Shown piece after piece: positions 1 through 8,341 of a stretch of 46,266 nt of DNA. The notes beneath the pieces were generated by a model. The model did no database searches. It had not been told where the DNA came from and saw nothing but the letters and a program-made list of their open reading frames with translations. Location: contig JAFGJV010000022.1 in NCBI GenBank assembly GCA_016928955.1, forward strand, positions 1-46,266. The letters are read 5' to 3'. A program made the position numbers and the translations under genes. The DNA is from Spirochaetales bacterium (GTDB lineage Bacteria > Spirochaetota > Spirochaetia > Treponematales > UBA12059). Within the stretch, counting starts at the first letter, position 1; each line of letters opens with the position of its first letter.

Positions 1-297
1 ACGGCGGGGAGCCTTGCCGAGCAGTCGCGGCGGCTGATGGACGCCATATCGTTCTTCAAGCTGGGGGCTGCGGAGGCGCCGCGAGGTCGGGCTGAGGCAG
101 GCGAGGGCGGTCGACCCGCCCAGCAGCGGCCGGCCCAAGCGCGGCCCGAGCCGGCGCGGGAAGAGCCGGGCGCCCGAACTGCCGGCGTCGCGCAGGCACC
201 GGCAGCGCCGAAGCCAAGCAGGCCCCAGTCCCTGGCCATAGTTCCCCGGCGTGAGCAGAAGGCCGACGCCCGGGATGACGACTTTGTGGAATTCTGA
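1..297 (+). CDS. Methyl-accepting chemotaxis protein, C-terminal end (partial)
   Basis: Only the last 98 residues are inside the window; the frame is open from base 1. The first residues (TAGSLAEQSRRLMDAISFFKL-like, ending in FFKL) match the end of an MCP signalling domain and parallel the last helix of the complete MCP that follows (ends AVAFFKL). After FFKL comes a flexible tail of about 75 residues rich in Ala, Pro, Arg and Glu. The protein ends in DDDFVEF. The last five residues, DFVEF, fit the aromatic-x-x-aromatic pattern of the NWETF-type pentapeptide that tethers CheR (and CheB) in enterobacterial receptors. It lies 57 bases upstream of the next MCP and probably shares its transcript. 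The MCP assignment is strong; the pentapeptide role is inferred. Confidence 0.8.
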   Translation, partial: TAGSLAEQSRRLMDAISFFKLGAAEAPRGRAEAGEGGRPAQQRPAQARPEPAREEPGARTAGVAQAPAAPKPSRPQSLAIVPRREQKADARDDDFVEF

Positions 298-354
298 CGC
301 GGAGACCAACGGAGTTTTGGATCGGCGGGCTTGGCCCGGAGGTAGGAGGAACGA

Positions 355-1980
355 ATGAAAATTGGCGCGCGGTTGACCCTGGGCTTGAGCCTGCTGGGCT
401 TGGTGCTGGTGGCCATAACGGCCTACAGCCTGGTTGTCATGGCAGGCCTCAGTACTGATCTTGAGGAAGTGGTAGTTCGCTTCCTTCCGGCCATCGACTT
501 CCTTGAGCAGGCGGATAGGGATTTCTTCCAGCTCATAGAGGCTGAGCGTACGCAGATACTTGTAAGCCAAGCGGGCTGGACCGATACAAAATGGAAGGAC
601 GCCTGGGAAGAAAATCTACAGCAAGCGGACGAACGCATGGCGGGGTACATAGCTTTGGCAGATACCAGCCAGGAGAAGACGGTATACGCCGCTTTTCTGG
701 CCCGCCGCGGCGAGTGGTACGAATTGGCCAAGCGCGTGATGGATGGGGCCATGAGCCAGGATCCCGAGCGGCTGAACCAGGCGCGGGACCTTGCCTTGGG
801 CATGGCCAGCCAGGCATTCAACCTGATGCGTGAGGAGATCAACAAGCTGGAAGAGCTCGTGATGAACGAGGCGGACGCGCTTGAAGCCCAGGTGCTGGAG
901 CAGACGGCCAGCATACGCACCGCGTTCATCATTATTGCGGTGCTTGCCGTCATAGCCACGGTGGCCCTGTCCGTATTCCTGCAGATCAGCATTACGCGGC
1001 CCATCAAGGCAAGCGCCTATGTGGCCAACCATCTGGCGGACGGCGATTTGGACGTCGATATAGACGAACGCTGGCTCAGGTCCAGGGACGAGGCCGGCGA
1101 CTTGAGCCGCGCCATGGACCAAACGGTCAGGCGCTTGTCCGAGGTTGTAGCCAGCGTGAAGGGCGTCAGCGAGCAGGTGGCGGCCGGTTCGGCCGAGCTG
1201 TCCCAGTCGTCCCAGCAGATGTCGCGCGGCGTGGAAGAGGTCACTCGTTCGGCCCAGCAAATGGCCCAGGGCGCAACCGAACAGGCGGCCAGCGCGGAGG
1301 AAGTGTCCGCCAGCATAGAGCAGATGAGCGCCAACGTCCGCCAGAACGCCGAGAGCGCCACGCAGACGGAGCGCACGGCCACCCAGAGCGCCACGTCAGC
1401 CAGGGAGCGCGCAGACGCGGTGCGGAAGACGGTGGAGGCCATGCGGCAGATAGCCGAGCGGATCGCCATCATCGAGGAAATCGCGCGGCAAACCAACATG
1501 CTGTCCCTGAACGCGAGCATAGAGGCCGCAAGGGCCGGCGAGCACGGCAAGGGCTTTGCCGTGGTGGCCAGCGAGGTGGGCAAACTGGCCGAGCGTTCCA
1601 AGGTGGCCGCCGGCGAGATATCGGAGCTGTCGCGGGACACCATGGAGACGGCGGAGGACGCCGCCACCAAGTTGGAGGCCATGGTGCCCAACATCCAGAA
1701 GACGGCTGAACTGGTGCAGGAAATCAGCGTGGCGTCCAGGGAGCAGGACTCTGGCATCCAGCAGATAACCAAGGCCATCGCCCAGCTCGACTCCGTGATC
1801 CAGCACAACGCGTCGCTATCGGAGGAGCTGTCCGCCACGTCGGAGGAAATTTCCGGCCGGGCCACCATGGTGGCCGGAACGGCCGAGGAGTTGGCCTCCC
1901 AGGCGGGTTCGCTCAAGGAGGCGGTGGCATTTTTCAAGCTGAACCAGCGCGAGCGGCTGATAGGGGACGACAGGGCATAG
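355..1980 (+). CDS. Methyl-accepting chemotaxis protein (membrane receptor)
   Basis: A 541-residue transmembrane chemoreceptor that signals to CheA through CheW. It has a first membrane helix at about residues 8-30, a mostly helical extracytoplasmic sensor of about 155 residues resembling the four-helix-bundle type, a second membrane helix at about 189-211, a HAMP linker to about 265, and a long coiled-coil signalling domain. The signalling tip contains [20 protein letters not shown], the hallmark MCP hairpin. Glu/Gln-rich heptads flank it and are likely methylation sites, although exact sites were not assigned. The start is fixed by AGGAGG at 344-349, five bases before the ATG. Unlike the receptor upstream it ends shortly after FFKL and has no C-terminal pentapeptide. 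It is followed after 37 bases by cheW. The ligand cannot be told. Confidence 0.93.
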   Translation: MKIGARLTLGLSLLGLVLVAITAYSLVVMAGLSTDLEEVVVRFLPAIDFLEQADRDFFQLIEAERTQILVSQAGWTDTKWKDAWEENLQQADERMAGYIALADTSQEKTVYAAFLARRGEWYELAKRVMDGAMSQDPERLNQARDLALGMASQAFNLMREEINKLEELVMNEADALEAQVLEQTASIRTAFIIIAVLAVIATVALSVFLQISITRPIKASAYVANHLADGDLDVDIDERWLRSRDEAGDLSRAMDQTVRRLSEVVASVKGVSEQVAAGSAELSQSSQQMSRGVEEVTRSAQQMAQGATEQAASAEEVSASIEQMSANVRQNAESATQTERTATQSATSARERADAVRKTVEAMRQIAERIAIIEEIARQTNMLSLNASIEAARAGEHGKGFAVVASEVGKLAERSKVAAGEISELSRDTMETAEDAATKLEAMVPNIQKTAELVQEISVASREQDSGIQQITKAIAQLDSVIQHNASLSEELSATSEEISGRATMVAGTAEELASQAGSLKEAVAFFKLNQRERLIGDDRA

Positions 1981-2017
1981 CGGCCGGTTCGTCAAGCAAC
2001 CTGTAGAGGAGTTAACC

Positions 2018-2533
2018 ATGCGCCAGTATTTGACCTTTGAGCTTGACGGTAAGGCCTACGGCGTGGGCGTGGAGTTCGTCAACTCGGTACTGGATCCTCA
2101 GGACATCACGCCCCTGCCGCGCGCGGCCACCATAGTGACCGGACTGACCAACGTGCGCGGCAACGTGGTGCCGGTGTTCGATCCCCGGGGCATCCTGGCC
2201 CAGACGCTTGTCGACGAGGACATGGTTCCCCAGGGGCAGGATGTACAGGAAGGCTTGGATGTGGCCGAATCCGAGGACGGCGGCATCATCATTTTCGAGA
2301 TAGAGAACGGGACCCTATTGCCCTTTATCGGGCTGGAGGCCGACCGCATAGGGAAAGTCATCCTCCTTGAGGAAGGACAGCTGGCGGCGGTACCGGACTT
2401 TCTGCCGGACGCGGCCACCCGCTACTTTGAGGGTTTCTGCTTTGTGGGCGGCCGCCGCCACTCGATGCTCCGCCTGTCGGCGCTCGCGTCGCGCGAATCG
2501 CTCTTCCCCCAGGAAGGAGGCCGCCGTGCGTAA
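2018..2533 (+). CDS. cheW: Chemotaxis coupling protein CheW
   Basis: A 171-residue CheW-like protein that couples MCPs to the kinase CheA in the cytoplasmic receptor array. It opens with the typical QYLTFELDGKAYGVGVEFVN strand pattern, followed by PLPRAATIVTGLTNVRGNVV, the conserved CheW region, and PVFDPRGIL. It is slightly longer than the usual 150-170 residues because of an acidic insert around residues 65-90. A ribosome binding site (AGAGGAG, about 2004-2011) precedes the ATG. Its 3' end overlaps the start of the STAS gene by eight bases, so the two are translationally coupled. Confidence 0.92.
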   Translation: MRQYLTFELDGKAYGVGVEFVNSVLDPQDITPLPRAATIVTGLTNVRGNVVPVFDPRGILAQTLVDEDMVPQGQDVQEGLDVAESEDGGIIIFEIENGTLLPFIGLEADRIGKVILLEEGQLAAVPDFLPDAATRYFEGFCFVGGRRHSMLRLSALASRESLFPQEGGRRA

Positions 2534-2858
2534 ATTCGTCGTCAAAGCTCCGGCCGAGTGCAGGGTGGACGCCGCGGCGGGACTCAAGACCGAGCTACTG
2601 GCCGCGTTGGACCAAGCCGAGGGCAAGGCGCCGGTTACGCTCGACCTCTCAGGTGTCGAGCGAGCCGATTCGTCTCTTGCGCAACTGGTGCTGGCGTTCA
2701 TGAAAGAAGCCGAGGCGCGCGGCGCGGAAGCCGTGCTGGTCGGCGATACGGGCTTTCGCTCCGTTCCGTCGCTCCTGGGGTGCGACCAAGGTGTTTTTGC
2801 GGGCGCAAAAGCCCCGGCGGCCACGGGCAAGCGCGCGGGCAAGGAGGCGGCCAAATGA
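2526..2858 (+). CDS. STAS-domain protein within the chemotaxis operon
   Basis: A 110-residue protein with the layout of a STAS (anti-sigma-factor-antagonist) domain: VTLDLSGVERADSSLAQLVL around residues 37-56 matches the conserved strand plus DSS loop in which such proteins carry a phosphorylatable serine (here Ser49/Ser50). The GTG start at 2526 is chosen because AGGAGG lies directly upstream (about 2515-2520), and it gives an eight-base overlap with cheW. The end overlaps cheA as ATGA. A longer reading frame upstream overlaps cheW and has no ribosome binding site. Its position between cheW and cheA suggests it acts with the chemosensory complex, possibly as a phospho-acceptor or scaffold. 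That role is an inference from location. Confidence 0.75.
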   Translation: MRKFVVKAPAECRVDAAAGLKTELLAALDQAEGKAPVTLDLSGVERADSSLAQLVLAFMKEAEARGAEAVLVGDTGFRSVPSLLGCDQGVFAGAKAPAATGKRAGKEAAK

Positions 2859-4918
2859 ACGACAGGCTGGTCGAGACCTTCCTGGACGAGGCCCGCGAGC
2901 TTCTGGACGGGCTTGAGGACCATCTCCTTGACCTGGAGAAGAACCCCGAGGACGCGGATGCCCTGAACGCGGCGTTCCGCGCCCTGCATTCGATCAAAGG
3001 TTCGGCGTCCATGTTCGGCTTTGACGACGCAGGCGCCTTTGCCCACGAGGTGGAGGCGGCGCTGGACCATTTCAGGACGGCGCACCTGCCGGTCACGCCG
3101 GAGCTGTCCGACGCCGTGCTGAGGTCCCGGGATTACCTCCGGGTGCTACTGTCCAACCCCGACGCGGTCGAGGATGACGAGCGTGAAGACCTGCTCGGCA
3201 TACTGGTCTCCCTGTCCGGCAAAAAAGTCGCGCCCGGGGGGGGCGCGGCAGCCGAGCTTCCCGAACGCCGGGATACCACGTACCGCGTTACGTACAAACC
3301 GTCAGCCGACTCGTACCGCAGGGGAGTGCGGCCGGAAACGTTGCTTTCGGAACTGCGCGCCCTGGGCAAATCCAGCGTGCGTTGCAGCCGCGAGGCCGTG
3401 CCCCGCCTGGCGGACCTTGAGCCCGACACCTCCTACCTGGCATGGGACGTGCTCCTGACCACGGACAAGCCGCAGAGCGCCATCAGGGACGTGTTCATTT
3501 TCGAGGAAGGCAGCTCAGACATCCATGTGAGCGCCATGGACGCGGCCGAATTCATGGACGGCGAGGAGGTCAAGCGCCTGGGCGAGATACTAGCCGAGAC
3601 TGTCCTGCCGGCGGCCAGCATTCAGGAAGCGCTGTCCAAACAGCGGCCCATAGGCGAGATCCTGGTGTCCGACCTGAACGCGCCGCCGGACGCCGTGGAA
3701 GACGCCTTGTTCAAACAGCGGCATGCGCGCACCGTGGTCCAGAACAACCGCGACGAGGTGGAACGCAAGACCATACGCATACGTTCGGAAAAGCTTGACG
3801 CCCTCCTTAACCTGGTCGGCGAGCTGGTGACCGTGCAGGCCCAGCTGTCCCAGGCCGTGCGCGATTCCGGCGACCGGCACCTGCACGGGATTACGGACTA
3901 CGTCAAGCGGCTGGCGTCCGAGCTCAGGGCCACCAGCATGGAGCTCCGGCTGATACCGGTGGACACGCTGTTCGGGAAATTCAAGCGCCTGGTGCGCGAC
4001 CTGGGCAAGAACCTGGGCAAGGACATAGAGCTGATGGTCGACGGCGGGGAAACCGAAATGGACAAGTCGGTAATCGACGCGCTGACCGACCCGCTGATGC
4101 ACCTGGTGCGCAATTCCGCGGACCACGGGATAGAAAAACCCGAGGAGCGGGAAAAGCGCGGAAAGCCGAGAACCGGCGTCATCAAGCTGTCGGCGTTGCA
4201 TGTCGGGGCCTTTGTCCGTATCTCCGTGGCCGACGACGGCGGCGGGCTCGACCGAGAGCGCATACTGCGGAAGGCAGTTGAGCGGGGGCTGGTAGCGGCG
4301 GATGCCCGCCCGAGCGACGAGGAGATAGATCAGTTCATCTTTGCGCCCGGCTTCTCCACGGCGGAAAGCGTGTCCAACCTGTCCGGACGAGGCGTGGGGC
4401 TGGACGTGGTCAAGACGGCGATAGACCAGCTGGGCGGCACGCTGAACGTCCATGGAGATACGGGCAAGGGAACCGAATTCACGCTGGACATACCGCTTAC
4501 CCTGGCCATCATAGACGGCTTCCTGGTGCGCTCGGGACGGCGCATGTTTGTCATCCCCCTGGCTTCGGTGGATTCATGCTTCGAGCGGGCGCGGCCGGAA
4601 GACCCCGAGCGCCTCATCACGCGGGGCGACGAATTCATACCGTACGCGTCATCCAGGGTCCTTTTTGGCTCGGACGGCGATGCGCCGGAGCGCGAGGAAA
4701 TCGTCATCGTCAGCGTGTTCGACTCGAAACTGGCCATAGGCTTTGACCAGGTGCTTGGAGGCTACCAAACGGTTATCAAGCCCATAGGCGAGGTGGCTCG
4801 CTACGCCATAGGCGTGTCGGGGGCGGCCATCCTGGCCGACGGCGGCATAGCCCTGATCCTGGACGTTGCGGCCCTGGCCAAGAAACTGAAGGATACATCG
4901 GTAAAATCGCAGAAATAA
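2855..4918 (+). CDS. cheA: Chemotaxis sensor histidine kinase CheA
   Basis: A 687-residue class II histidine kinase. Residues 1-105 form the HPt (P1) domain with the phosphorylated His45 in ALHSIKGSAS. A middle region (about 145-255) contains YLAWDVLLTT and IRDVFIF, a P2-like segment seen in some CheA proteins. The dimerisation helices (about 310-370) begin TIRIRSEKLDALLNLVGELV. The ATPase domain has the N box LVRNSADHGIEKPEERE, the G1 box DDGGGLDRE and the G2 box GRGVGLDVVK. A CheW-like P5 domain closes the protein. The start at 2855 is supported by AGGAGG at 2842-2847 and ATGA overlap with the STAS gene; upstream in-frame starts would overlap that gene in full. It phosphorylates a CheY/CheB that must lie outside the window. 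Confidence 0.95.
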   Translation: MNDRLVETFLDEARELLDGLEDHLLDLEKNPEDADALNAAFRALHSIKGSASMFGFDDAGAFAHEVEAALDHFRTAHLPVTPELSDAVLRSRDYLRVLLSNPDAVEDDEREDLLGILVSLSGKKVAPGGGAAAELPERRDTTYRVTYKPSADSYRRGVRPETLLSELRALGKSSVRCSREAVPRLADLEPDTSYLAWDVLLTTDKPQSAIRDVFIFEEGSSDIHVSAMDAAEFMDGEEVKRLGEILAETVLPAASIQEALSKQRPIGEILVSDLNAPPDAVEDALFKQRHARTVVQNNRDEVERKTIRIRSEKLDALLNLVGELVTVQAQLSQAVRDSGDRHLHGITDYVKRLASELRATSMELRLIPVDTLFGKFKRLVRDLGKNLGKDIELMVDGGETEMDKSVIDALTDPLMHLVRNSADHGIEKPEEREKRGKPRTGVIKLSALHVGAFVRISVADDGGGLDRERILRKAVERGLVAADARPSDEEIDQFIFAPGFSTAESVSNLSGRGVGLDVVKTAIDQLGGTLNVHGDTGKGTEFTLDIPLTLAIIDGFLVRSGRRMFVIPLASVDSCFERARPEDPERLITRGDEFIPYASSRVLFGSDGDAPEREEIVIVSVFDSKLAIGFDQVLGGYQTVIKPIGEVARYAIGVSGAAILADGGIALILDVAALAKKLKDTSVKSQK

Positions 4919-4932
4919 TTCTATGGACGCGG

Positions 4933-4961
4933 TCGACTCCGGCGTCCGGTCGCGATACAAT
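4933..4961 (+). promoter_or_regulatory. Predicted promoter of the exbB operon
   Basis: TCGACT (4933-4938), a 17-base spacer and TACAAT (4956-4961) form a sigma-70-like promoter about 80 bases before exbB. The expected start of transcription, near 4968, falls inside the hairpin assigned above as the cheA terminator. The -35 is weak; the -10 is good. Confidence 0.45.
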
Positions 4962-4965
4962 AGAT

Positions 4966-4998
4966 CCATGGGCGGCATGTTCCGCCCATGGATTTTTG
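4966..4998 (+). terminator. Terminator hairpin after cheA
   Basis: CCATGGGCGG (4966-4975) and CCGCCCATGG (4982-4991) pair perfectly across a six-base loop, and two more A-T pairs extend the stem to 12 bp. ATTTTTG follows. It fits an intrinsic terminator for the chemotaxis operon. It also lies at the predicted transcription start of the exbB promoter, so it may instead form a 5' stem-loop on that mRNA. Confidence 0.75.
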
Positions 4999-5041
4999 TT
5001 GTCCGGGCCGGACCTGAAAAACCGGCCCCGTTGGAGGAAGC

Positions 5042-5680
5042 ATGCTCGACCTTATCGTCAAGGGCGGAGTCATATTGTGGATCATCATGGGCCTGGCCTT
5101 GGTGGCCGCCGCCGTCATCATAGAACGTCTTCTGTATTTCAGGCGCATAGGCACGGACGAGGATAAGCTGTTTGCGCGGGTGAAGGGCGCCGTCCAGAAA
5201 GGCTATTACGACGAAGCCCTTTCCATCTGCGACAACAACGAATCGCCCCTGTCCGGTCTGATCAAGGTCGGCATAGACAACCGCAACCAGCCGGAACTGG
5301 CGCAGAAGGAACTGCTCAAGGAAGCGGCCAACCAGGAAGTCCCGCGACTGGAGAAACACGTATCCACGCTGGGCACCATAGCCCACGTGGCGCCTCTCCT
5401 GGGGCTACTCGGCACCGTGACGGGTACCATGCAGGCGTTCGGCGTGCTGGGCAATTTCGGTTCGGTGGCCGATCCGTCCATCCTGGCCAAGGGCGTGTCC
5501 GAGGCGCTGATAACCACGGCGGGCGGCATCATAGTGGCCGTGCCGGCCGTGATGTTCTACAACTACCTGGTTGGCAAGATCAACTTGATCCTGATCCGGA
5601 TGGAAAGCCAGGTGAACAGCCTGATCCTTATGGTCAATTCGGGCAAGCGCCCGTCCTTTCCCCGGGAGGAAAAGCGATGA
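5042..5680 (+). CDS. exbB: ExbB/TolQ/MotA-family proton channel protein
   Basis: A 212-residue inner-membrane protein of the ExbB/TolQ family, which with ExbD forms a proton-driven motor that energises TonB. Three membrane segments are visible: about residues 8-28, 113-135 (VAPLLGLLGTVTGTMQAFGVL, the family signature) and 155-180. A cytoplasmic loop of about 85 residues lies between the first two. The ATG is preceded by GGAGGAAG at 5033-5040. The end overlaps exbD as ATGA, so it is the first gene of an exbB-exbD-tonB-like operon. The length is normal for ExbB or TolQ. The TonB-like third gene favours a TonB rather than a Tol role. Confidence 0.9.
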   Translation: MLDLIVKGGVILWIIMGLALVAAAVIIERLLYFRRIGTDEDKLFARVKGAVQKGYYDEALSICDNNESPLSGLIKVGIDNRNQPELAQKELLKEAANQEVPRLEKHVSTLGTIAHVAPLLGLLGTVTGTMQAFGVLGNFGSVADPSILAKGVSEALITTAGGIIVAVPAVMFYNYLVGKINLILIRMESQVNSLILMVNSGKRPSFPREEKR

Positions 5681-6093
5681 TCCTGGATCGGCGCCTGAAG
5701 GCCCGCATCAATATAGACCTGACGCCGCTCATAGACGTGGTGTTCCAGCTGGTTATTTTCTTCATGATATCCAGCACCTTCAAGACGACGCCCGGCATCG
5801 AGCTGGATCTCCCCTCTTCCACCAGCGCCGAGGCCGTCAGCGTGGCCGAGCTTGGCGTAATTGCGGTTTCAGAAGACGAGGTGTACGTCAACCAGGTTTT
5901 GACCTCGGCGGCCGGGGCCGAGACCGTGGTGCGCGACCAGCTGGAGGGGCTGGTGCCCGAGGACGTCAAGGCCACGCTTGAGGCGGGGGCTGACGCGCCC
6001 TACCAGCTGGTCGTTTCCCTGCTGGACGCGCTGAGGCGCAACGGCGTCGACGAGGTGGGTTTGTCGACGCTTCCATCCAGGAGCGGCCCGTGA
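5677..6093 (+). CDS. exbD: ExbD/TolR-family biopolymer transport protein
   Basis: A 138-residue protein with a short cytoplasmic N-terminus, one membrane helix (about residues 15-37) and a periplasmic domain. The helix starts with INIDLTPLIDVVFQLVIFF, in which Asp20 matches the essential proton-carrying aspartate of ExbD/TolR. The periplasmic part has the typical small alpha/beta layout (VYVNQV, LDALRRNGVDEVGLST). It overlaps exbB (ATGA) and the next gene (GTGA), indicating tight translational coupling and fixed stoichiometry. Confidence 0.9.
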   Translation: MILDRRLKARINIDLTPLIDVVFQLVIFFMISSTFKTTPGIELDLPSSTSAEAVSVAELGVIAVSEDEVYVNQVLTSAAGAETVVRDQLEGLVPEDVKATLEAGADAPYQLVVSLLDALRRNGVDEVGLSTLPSRSGP

Positions 6094-7013
6094 CGGATGC
6101 CCGCGAGCTGTGGCTGAGAGCCCAGGAACGCAAGCGGGCCATCACGTCGCTGGGTTTGGCCTGCGCCGGAGCGGCCCTGCTGTTTGTGGCTGCCCTCGTG
6201 CTTGATCTACTGACCGTGCGCGACTATGGCGACTTCTCCGGGCCGGTAACCGTACGGCTGGGCTCTCCCGAAGCGCCCGACCGGCCGGCCCCCGGACGTA
6301 CCGAACCGGACGCCGCGTTGACCGAACCCGTTACCGCCGAACCTGCCGAGCCACAGCCTCAGGTTTCCCGGCCGGAGCCGGTTCCAGAAGACGGCACAGC
6401 CGCACCCCAGCCAGCGCCAGCCAAGCCCTCCGAGCCGCGGGAGACGGTCCAGGCGCCCACCAAGCCCGCCTTTGCCGTCCAGAAGGGCAGCGAGTCGGGG
6501 AACGCGTACGAGCTGTCGTTTGACGCCGCCGACGGACAGGTCGGGCGGACCTTTGGGCCGCCGATATGGCTGTACATGCCCCTGCCGTACACGGTTCCGG
6601 ACGTGGTGTACCGCGACATTCCCGACTACCAGGGCATAGCCGGAACGGCTGCCCAGCGTAAGGAAGCCTTTGCCACGCTGTATTCCAGGCAAGCCGACGG
6701 CAGCTGGAAGCTGAAAGGCGGTTCCACTCCCGATTATCAGGAGCGTCCGGAGATATGGGCCATGCTTGAGGAAGCCGGCTACGATGTGGCCAACGCGGAC
6801 TACAAAGACGGGAAAAGCCTCCGGCCGGTGGTTATCCTGTTCCGCGTGTCGCCGCTTTCCAGGAGCGGAGAGGTCGTGCTTGAGGATGTTTTCATAGAAA
6901 GCTCGTCCGGATATTCGGACATAGACAAGGCCGTGCGCTACGGCTTTACCCAGGGCCAGTTCCGCAATTCCGGCGCCGTGCCCATCAACGGACGTTTTAC
7001 CTACCGTTTCTAG
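6090..7013 (+). CDS. TonB-like energy transducer
   Basis: A 307-residue protein: a short cytoplasmic N-terminus, one membrane helix at about residues 18-42, a Pro/Glu/Ala-rich linker (about 58-120) of the kind that spans the periplasm in TonB, and a C-terminal domain. The end, with VVILFRVSPLSRSGEVVLED, then ESSSGYSDIDKAVRYGF and a final NGRFTYRF, resembles the TonB C-terminal fold. The middle region (about 130-220) is not recognised. GTG at 6090 overlaps the exbD stop. The gene ends the operon and is followed by a strong hairpin. Its function is presumed to be transfer of ExbBD motor energy to outer-membrane receptors. No such receptor lies in the window. Confidence 0.72.
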   Translation: MTDARELWLRAQERKRAITSLGLACAGAALLFVAALVLDLLTVRDYGDFSGPVTVRLGSPEAPDRPAPGRTEPDAALTEPVTAEPAEPQPQVSRPEPVPEDGTAAPQPAPAKPSEPRETVQAPTKPAFAVQKGSESGNAYELSFDAADGQVGRTFGPPIWLYMPLPYTVPDVVYRDIPDYQGIAGTAAQRKEAFATLYSRQADGSWKLKGGSTPDYQERPEIWAMLEEAGYDVANADYKDGKSLRPVVILFRVSPLSRSGEVVLEDVFIESSSGYSDIDKAVRYGFTQGQFRNSGAVPINGRFTYRF

Positions 7014-7025
7014 CTACCCGCCGCA

Positions 7026-7066
7026 ACGGCCCGCCTCGGCGTTCTGCCGAGGCGGGCCGTATGTTT
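7026..7066 (+). terminator. Terminator hairpin after the TonB-like gene
   Basis: A perfect 15-bp stem pairs 7026-7040 with 7046-7060 across a five-base loop, followed by ATGTTT. It lies 12 bases after the TonB-like stop and before the 3' end of the convergent SPFH gene at 7079. The T-tract is weak, but the stem is very stable and may also block read-through from the minus strand. Confidence 0.75.
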
Positions 7067-7078
7067 CCGTGTACAGGT

Positions 7079-8341
7079 TTATTTTTTGCCCTGGTCAACC
7101 AGGCCGCCGGGCTTGGTCATGCCTTCAAGGGCGGCAGCTATCATGTCGTTGCGGGCCGCCACCACGGCGTCCGGGTGGATGGCCGATATGGGCTCACGGT
7201 CGCCGCCAGCGCCTGTGAGCACGGACACGTGGCCGCTGGGGTAGAGGCTCAGGGTGTCGGCAAAGGGCTCGAACAGACGCTCGAAGTTGTCCAGTACCCA
7301 GGCGCGACGAGCCCCGGTGCCAGCGTCCTTCATGGTGGACAGCGTCACCTCGATCTGCTCAAGCTCGGCCTGGGCCGCCGACTGCCAGCCCGCCACCTCG
7401 GTCTTGGCGCCCAGGACCAGGTTTTCCCTCTGGGCGGCCGCGGGCGTCACGATCTCGGCCTGGAAGCGGCGGCGGAGCATTTCTATGTTCTGCTTCTCGG
7501 CTTCGAGCTCGGCCCTGATGCCAGACGCGCGGGCCCTGGCGTTGGCGCTCTCCTGCTCAACGCCCACCTTGCGGCGCTGGTCTTCCTGGGCAAGGCGGAC
7601 CCTGACGTCAGCCTTGAGCCTGTCCAGTTCGTTTTTGAGGTTTTTGACCTCGGTTTCCGCGCGGCGGGCTTCCGCCTGCTCGGTACTGGCCGAGCGCGCC
7701 TCCGCCTGGGCCTGCCTGGCCTTGGTCTCGGCGTTGGCTGACTGGATGCGCTTGAGCAGGGCCATGTACAGGTCCGGCTCCTCGACGCCGGGCAGGCGGT
7801 GGTCGTCTACGTCCGCTATGTTCATGGTGGTGATTTCAAGGCCGATGTTTTCCAGGTCGTGCTTGCACACGTTGATCATCTTGGCCACCAGGATGTCCTT
7901 GTCCTTCATCACCTGCTCGGGGGTCATGCTGGCTATGGAGTCGCGCAGGTGGCCTTCAATGATGTCCCCGGCTATGCGCGTCAGGTTCTGCCGGTCGGCG
8001 GCTATGTCCATGATGCGGGTCACGGCGTGCGAGCGGCCGGCGTCGTTACCAGCAATAGCAAAGGACACGGTGGCCTTGACGTTGAGCGGCACGATGCCCG
8101 CGGCTATGGCAGAGTCCACCACCACTTCTATGGTGATGGGCGTGAGGTCGAATTTGCTGAATTTCTGCAGGAGCGGGATGATGAACGCCCGCCCGCCGGA
8201 CAGGGTGCGGAAGCCTTTTGCTCCGCCGGCGCCTGAAATGACGCCTAGCTCGTTGCCGCCCACGATCTTCATGTTGGTGAGCAACTGTATCAGGATTGCC
8301 ACGGCCACAAGGCCGCCAAGTACCGCGACGAACGCTATCAT
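7079..8341 (-). CDS. SPFH/band-7 (flotillin-like) membrane protein B
   Basis: A 420-residue protein with one N-terminal membrane helix (about residues 2-22), an SPFH/band-7 domain to about residue 190 (FDLTPITIEVVVDSAIAAG and IIEGHLRDSIASMTPEQVMKD are typical), and a long Ala/Glu/Arg/Gln-rich coiled coil to about residue 330. This is the flotillin/YqiK pattern. Such proteins form membrane microdomain scaffolds or ring-like cages. It is the last gene of a minus-strand operon and overlaps the preceding SPFH paralogue by four bases. The C-terminal region (about 335-420) is not recognised beyond flotillin-like length. Confidence 0.8.
   Translation of the reverse strand: MIAFVAVLGGLVAVAILIQLLTNMKIVGGNELGVISGAGGAKGFRTLSGGRAFIIPLLQKFSKFDLTPITIEVVVDSAIAAGIVPLNVKATVSFAIAGNDAGRSHAVTRIMDIAADRQNLTRIAGDIIEGHLRDSIASMTPEQVMKDKDILVAKMINVCKHDLENIGLEITTMNIADVDDHRLPGVEEPDLYMALLKRIQSANAETKARQAQAEARSASTEQAEARRAETEVKNLKNELDRLKADVRVRLAQEDQRRKVGVEQESANARARASGIRAELEAEKQNIEMLRRRFQAEIVTPAAAQRENLVLGAKTEVAGWQSAAQAELEQIEVTLSTMKDAGTGARRAWVLDNFERLFEPFADTLSLYPSGHVSVLTGAGGDREPISAIHPDAVVAARNDMIAAALEGMTKPGGLVDQGKK

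Noticed and set aside
7061-7741. A plus-strand open frame over the SPFH gene
   Set aside because: Low-complexity composition typical of the reverse reading of a coiled-coil gene. It has no ribosome binding site, and the minus strand has clear SPFH homology.
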